This document shows positions 6,807-9,588 of a DNA stretch of 9,588 nucleotides, in pieces. The DNA is from Gammaproteobacteria bacterium (GTDB taxonomy: Bacteria; Pseudomonadota; Gammaproteobacteria; SZUA-229): NCBI GenBank assembly GCA_016191795.1, contig JACPVK010000386.1, forward strand, positions 1 to 9,588, read 5' to 3'. The number at the start of each line of letters is the position of its first letter. Positions within the stretch are counted from its first letter, which is position 1. Below the pieces are notes generated by a model that saw only the letters and a list, made by a program, of their open reading frames with translations, was not told the DNA's origin and made no database searches. The translations under genes and the position numbers were made by a program.

Positions 6807-8506
6807 GCCTTGCCCCCCGGTGCGTTCTGGGCAACCAGCTTGATATCGTCGGGCGTAATGTCGAGCAGACGCATGGCGTCACCCATCACCGCACCAAAAA
6901 CCGGCCCTGCCACCTGACCACCAAAATATTTTTTGCCGCGCGGCTCATCCACCATCACCACCATTACCAGACGCGGATCACTGGCCGGCGCCACGCCGGC
7001 AAAAACGGATAAGTAACGATCTTCTGCATAACCACCGGCAATAAATTTATGCACGGTGCCGGTTTTGCCCGCGACACGATAACTGGGCACATGCGCGTCA
7101 CGGGCTGTGCCTTCGAGACTGACTACTTTTTCCATCATGCTCCGCACCTGACGTGCGGTTTTGGCGCTCATCACGCGCTCGCCGGTTACCGCTGTTTCGC
7201 GCTTTAACAACGTTACCGGATAAATTTCACCATCGGTTGCAAAGGCACTATAGGCACGCGCCAGTTGCAGAGCTGTCACTGAAATACTGTAACCAAATGC
7301 CATGGTGGCGCGTTCAAAATCACGCACCTTGCCGGTTTTCAGAGCACCGCTGCGTTCGCCGGGAAAACCGCTGGCGCTATCAACACCAAACCCCACGCGA
7401 GCGTACATATCAATTTGTTGTTGCGCATCGAGTGACATCGCCACCTTGCTGATGCCGACATTGCTGGATTTGATAATGATGTTGGCCATATCCAGGCTGC
7501 CGTAATTGTGTGCATCGCGAATTATTTTTCCCTGTATGGCGTACTGGCCAGGTGCCGTATCGACGCGATCTCCGGCATGCCACTTGCCGGATTCCAGCGC
7601 CGCCGCCATGGTGAACGGCTTTAAGGTGGAACCGGGCTCAAAGACATCGGTAATAGCGCGATTGCGAGTCACACCGGGACGCAACTGGCTTCGATCATTG
7701 GTATTGAATGACGGTTGATTAACCATCGCCAGAATTTCTCCGGTGTGCGCATCCAGTACGACGGCCGTACCGGCAATGGCGTTGTTGGACATCACCGCGG
7801 ACTTGAGTGAGCGATACGCCAGATACTGCAATCGGCGATCAATACTCAGATAGATATTTTTACCCGGCTCGGCAGCGCGGATACGCTCCACATCATCGAC
7901 GGCGCGTCCCAGACTGTCGCGAATAATACGTTTGGATCCTTCCCGGCCGGTGATGGCATCATCCAGCGCCAGCTCCATACCTTCCTGTCCAATGTCGTCG
8001 ACATTGGTAAAACCCAGCACATGCGCCGTGACTTCACCCGCCGGGTAATAACGACGATATTCGCGCTGCAAATAGATGCCGGGTATGGTCAGGGCACGAA
8101 ATTTTTCCGCCAGTTCAGGTTCGACATGACGTTGCAAATATAAAAACGTGCGTTGCTGATTGCGTTGCAAACGTTTTTTCAAACTGGCCGCATCGACACG
8201 CAGTAAGGCAGCCAGCGGTTTTAAACTCACACCTGATTCCAGTACATCGCCCGGGTTTGCCCACACTGTATCCACCGGTGTACTGATGGCCAGCGGCTCG
8301 CCGTTACGATCATAAATATCGCCACGATGCGCCGGAATGGTCACGGTGCGCAAGTGACGGGCATCGCCCTGACGCTGGAAAAAACTCTGGTTTAACACCT
8401 GCATATCCAGGGCACGCCACAACAAGCCAGCCAACGCCAGCACGAACACCGCCAGCACCATAAATCGGCGCAACAGGTAGCGGGGAGTAGTTCTGGTTTT
8501 TATCAT
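6803..8506 (-). CDS. ftsI: FtsI (PBP3), septal peptidoglycan D,D-transpeptidase
   Basis: FtsI is a class B penicillin-binding protein that crosslinks septal glycan made by FtsW; it is the target of beta-lactams such as aztreonam. The 567-residue product has a short basic cytoplasmic tail, one membrane segment (about 14-34), and a periplasmic non-catalytic domain containing RGDIYDRNGEPLA (61-73). The transpeptidase domain has all three active-site motifs: STLK with nucleophile Ser293 and Lys296, SSN (347-349), and KTGT (481-484). QREYRRYYPAGEVTAHVLGF (147-166) is typical of FtsI. Length is close to the E. coli precursor (588 residues), and no truncation is seen. The ATG at 8506 overlaps the ftsL stop as ATGA. 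No convincing Shine-Dalgarno precedes it, so translation is probably coupled to ftsL. The position between ftsL and murE separates it from the elongation homologue PBP2 (MrdA). Confidence 0.97.
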   Translation of the reverse strand: MIKTRTTPRYLLRRFMVLAVFVLALAGLLWRALDMQVLNQSFFQRQGDARHLRTVTIPAHRGDIYDRNGEPLAISTPVDTVWANPGDVLESGVSLKPLAALLRVDAASLKKRLQRNQQRTFLYLQRHVEPELAEKFRALTIPGIYLQREYRRYYPAGEVTAHVLGFTNVDDIGQEGMELALDDAITGREGSKRIIRDSLGRAVDDVERIRAAEPGKNIYLSIDRRLQYLAYRSLKSAVMSNNAIAGTAVVLDAHTGEILAMVNQPSFNTNDRSQLRPGVTRNRAITDVFEPGSTLKPFTMAAALESGKWHAGDRVDTAPGQYAIQGKIIRDAHNYGSLDMANIIIKSSNVGISKVAMSLDAQQQIDMYARVGFGVDSASGFPGERSGALKTGKVRDFERATMAFGYSISVTALQLARAYSAFATDGEIYPVTLLKRETAVTGERVMSAKTARQVRSMMEKVVSLEGTARDAHVPSYRVAGKTGTVHKFIAGGYAEDRYLSVFAGVAPASDPRLVMVVMVDEPRGKKYFGGQVAGPVFGAVMGDAMRLLDITPDDIKLVAQNAPGGKA

Positions 8507-8772
8507 GGCTGTATGTATACGATCTCGTTGATATCCGGTAACTGCATTTTCAGTTGTGCATGTGCCATGGCTTCAACACGTCCATGCGCTGACCACGTGC
8601 CCTGCTCCAGTTGTAACCTGCCCCACTCCACATTGAGCTCATCAATCTGTTTACGTAGCGACTGAATTTCGACAAACGTTTTGCGGCTTTCATGCTTGGT
8701 GTAAATCACAGCAAACGCTGACAACATCACCAGCGACAGCAGCAAACCAATTAACGTAAATTCAAGTTTCAT
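8503..8772 (-). CDS. ftsL: FtsL, divisome bitopic membrane protein
   Basis: FtsL is a small inner-membrane protein that forms the FtsQLB complex and activates septal synthesis by FtsW-FtsI. The 89-residue product has a very short cytoplasmic end (MKLEF), one hydrophobic segment (about 6-25), and a periplasmic region rich in charged residues with spaced hydrophobic positions (about 30-60, through SLRKQIDELNVEWGRLQLEQ), consistent with the coiled coil of the family. The end, INEIVYIQP, also resembles FtsL. E. coli FtsL is longer (121 residues), mainly through a longer cytoplasmic tail, so residues that recruit FtsW in enterics may be missing here. FtsL is poorly conserved, and the call rests on topology plus its place between rsmH and ftsI. 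The ATG at 8772 overlaps the rsmH stop as ATGA and has GGGAG seven bases upstream (8784-8780). The stop overlaps the ftsI start in the same way. Confidence 0.93.
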   Translation of the reverse strand: MKLEFTLIGLLLSLVMLSAFAVIYTKHESRKTFVEIQSLRKQIDELNVEWGRLQLEQGTWSAHGRVEAMAHAQLKMQLPDINEIVYIQP

Positions 8773-9588
8773 ATTGCAGCTCCCGGGGAACTGCGCTCCA
8801 GCAGACGCAATACCGAACTGCGGGCACGCGGATTGCGTGCAAGCTCTTCGTCACCTGGCATGATGGCTTTACCAACCAGGCTAAACGCCGGTGCAACATT
8901 CGTCGGCATCACCGGTAAATGTTTGGGTAATTGCGGACCACGGGCTATATCGCGCATAAAACGCTTAACAATACGATCTTCCAGCGAATGAAAACTGATC
9001 ACGGCCAGACGACCTTTCACGGCCAGCATGTCTGCGCCGGCTGCCAATGCACGCGGCAACACATCCAGCTCCTGATTCACATAAATACGAATCGCCTGAA
9101 AACTGCGTGTTGCCGGGTGTTTAAATTTGTCTTTTTTGGGGACCGCTGAACTGATCAACTCGGCCAGTTGCAGGGTGTCACCTACGGGTGTTTGCTGCCG
9201 GGTGGAAACGATAGTGCGGGCAATTCGCCGTGAAAAACGCTCCTCGCCAAATTGCCAGAGCACATCAGCGATTTCTTTTTCATCCGCTACGGCCAGCCAT
9301 TGCGCCGCAGAGAGACCTGTTGTCGGATTCATTCTCATATCCAAAGGCCCCGGTTTCATAAAGCTGAAGCCGCGTGTTGCATCATCCAGTTGTGGCGATG
9401 ACACACCCAGATCCAGCAACACACCATCCAGTTTCCCTGCTATATCGCGTGCGGCACACACTTCGGCCAGCGACGCAAAATTGCCCTGTACAATCTCGAA
9501 CCTTGAATCCCCTGCAAAACGTTCGGCAGCCACGGCCACGGCTTGCGGATCCTGATCCATCGCTATTAATCTGCCGTGTTCATCCAGC
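8769..9588 (-). CDS. rsmH: RsmH (MraW), 16S rRNA (cytosine-1402-N4)-methyltransferase, 5' end missing
   Basis: RsmH is a cytoplasmic S-adenosylmethionine-dependent enzyme that N4-methylates C1402 in the 16S rRNA decoding centre. The visible 272 residues start in frame at the window edge with LDEHGRLIAMDQDPQA, the SAM-binding region, so the Met at 9560 is internal and not the start. About 40 N-terminal residues, including the expected GGHS motif, lie outside the window (E. coli RsmH has 313). Counting from the first visible codon, landmarks are DLGVSSPQLD (59-68), GPLDMRM (80-86), KHPATRSFQAIRIYVN (156-171) and ISFHSLEDRIVKRFM (197-211), all diagnostic of the family. The stop TGA overlaps the ftsL start by four bases. 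In the usual order mraZ would lie just beyond the window, with the main promoter of the cluster further upstream. Confidence 0.97.
   Translation of the reverse strand, partial: LDEHGRLIAMDQDPQAVAVAAERFAGDSRFEIVQGNFASLAEVCAARDIAGKLDGVLLDLGVSSPQLDDATRGFSFMKPGPLDMRMNPTTGLSAAQWLAVADEKEIADVLWQFGEERFSRRIARTIVSTRQQTPVGDTLQLAELISSAVPKKDKFKHPATRSFQAIRIYVNQELDVLPRALAAGADMLAVKGRLAVISFHSLEDRIVKRFMRDIARGPQLPKHLPVMPTNVAPAFSLVGKAIMPGDEELARNPRARSSVLRLLERSSPGAAI

Noticed and set aside
6788..6818. Homopolymer runs (A7 at murE codons 4-6, G6 at the end of ftsI on the coding strand) as programmed slippage sites
   Set aside because: The reading phase does not match a classical -1 slippery heptamer, and slippage would only disrupt the MurE N-terminus or the FtsI C-terminus.
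1..9588. CRISPR array, tRNA, rRNA, insertion sequence or phage genes
   Set aside because: None is visible; nearly every base belongs to a recognised dcw gene, and the 7-mer array lacks the repeat-spacer layout of CRISPR.

Overview
This window is a stretch of a division and cell-wall (dcw) cluster, read entirely on the minus strand. In transcription order, from high to low coordinates, it holds rsmH (5' end cut by the window), ftsL, ftsI, murE, murF, mraY, murD, ftsW and the first four codons of a gene best read as murG. This is the same order as in Escherichia coli and many other gammaproteobacteria. The proteins resemble the gammaproteobacterial versions: the MurE carries the DNPR motif of meso-diaminopimelate-adding enzymes, FtsL is very short, and FtsI and MraY have the expected lengths. 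GC content looks moderate by eye. I read it as a non-enteric gammaproteobacterium and cannot place it further.

Layout: 8769-9588 rsmH (16S rRNA methyltransferase); 8503-8772 ftsL; 6803-8506 ftsI (septal transpeptidase, PBP3); 5277-6806 murE; 3937-5277 murF; 3848-3936 an 89-base gap with a GC-rich hairpin repeat; 2762-3847 mraY; 2648-2761 a gap, or in-frame leader, with a second, different repeat; 1259-2647 murD; 9-1262 ftsW; 1-12 start of murG. No stretch over 300 bases lacks a gene.

The genes form one pathway. MurD, MurE and MurF are successive ATP-dependent ligases that build the UDP-MurNAc-pentapeptide. MraY moves it onto undecaprenyl phosphate (lipid I), and MurG would make lipid II. FtsW polymerises lipid II at the septum, FtsI crosslinks the product, and FtsL is part of the FtsQLB complex that activates FtsW-FtsI. 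RsmH modifies the ribosomal decoding centre and is a customary passenger at the head of the cluster.

Six of the eight junctions overlap by 1 or 4 bases (TGATG or ATGA), so translation is probably coupled. Only the two junctions flanking mraY have free space, and each is occupied by a different repeat-like element. I found no new system. The parts worth a second look are these two elements: a 72-base array of 7-mers with inverted symmetry that leaves the murD reading frame open, and a hairpin whose plus strand also carries a four-run G-quadruplex motif.
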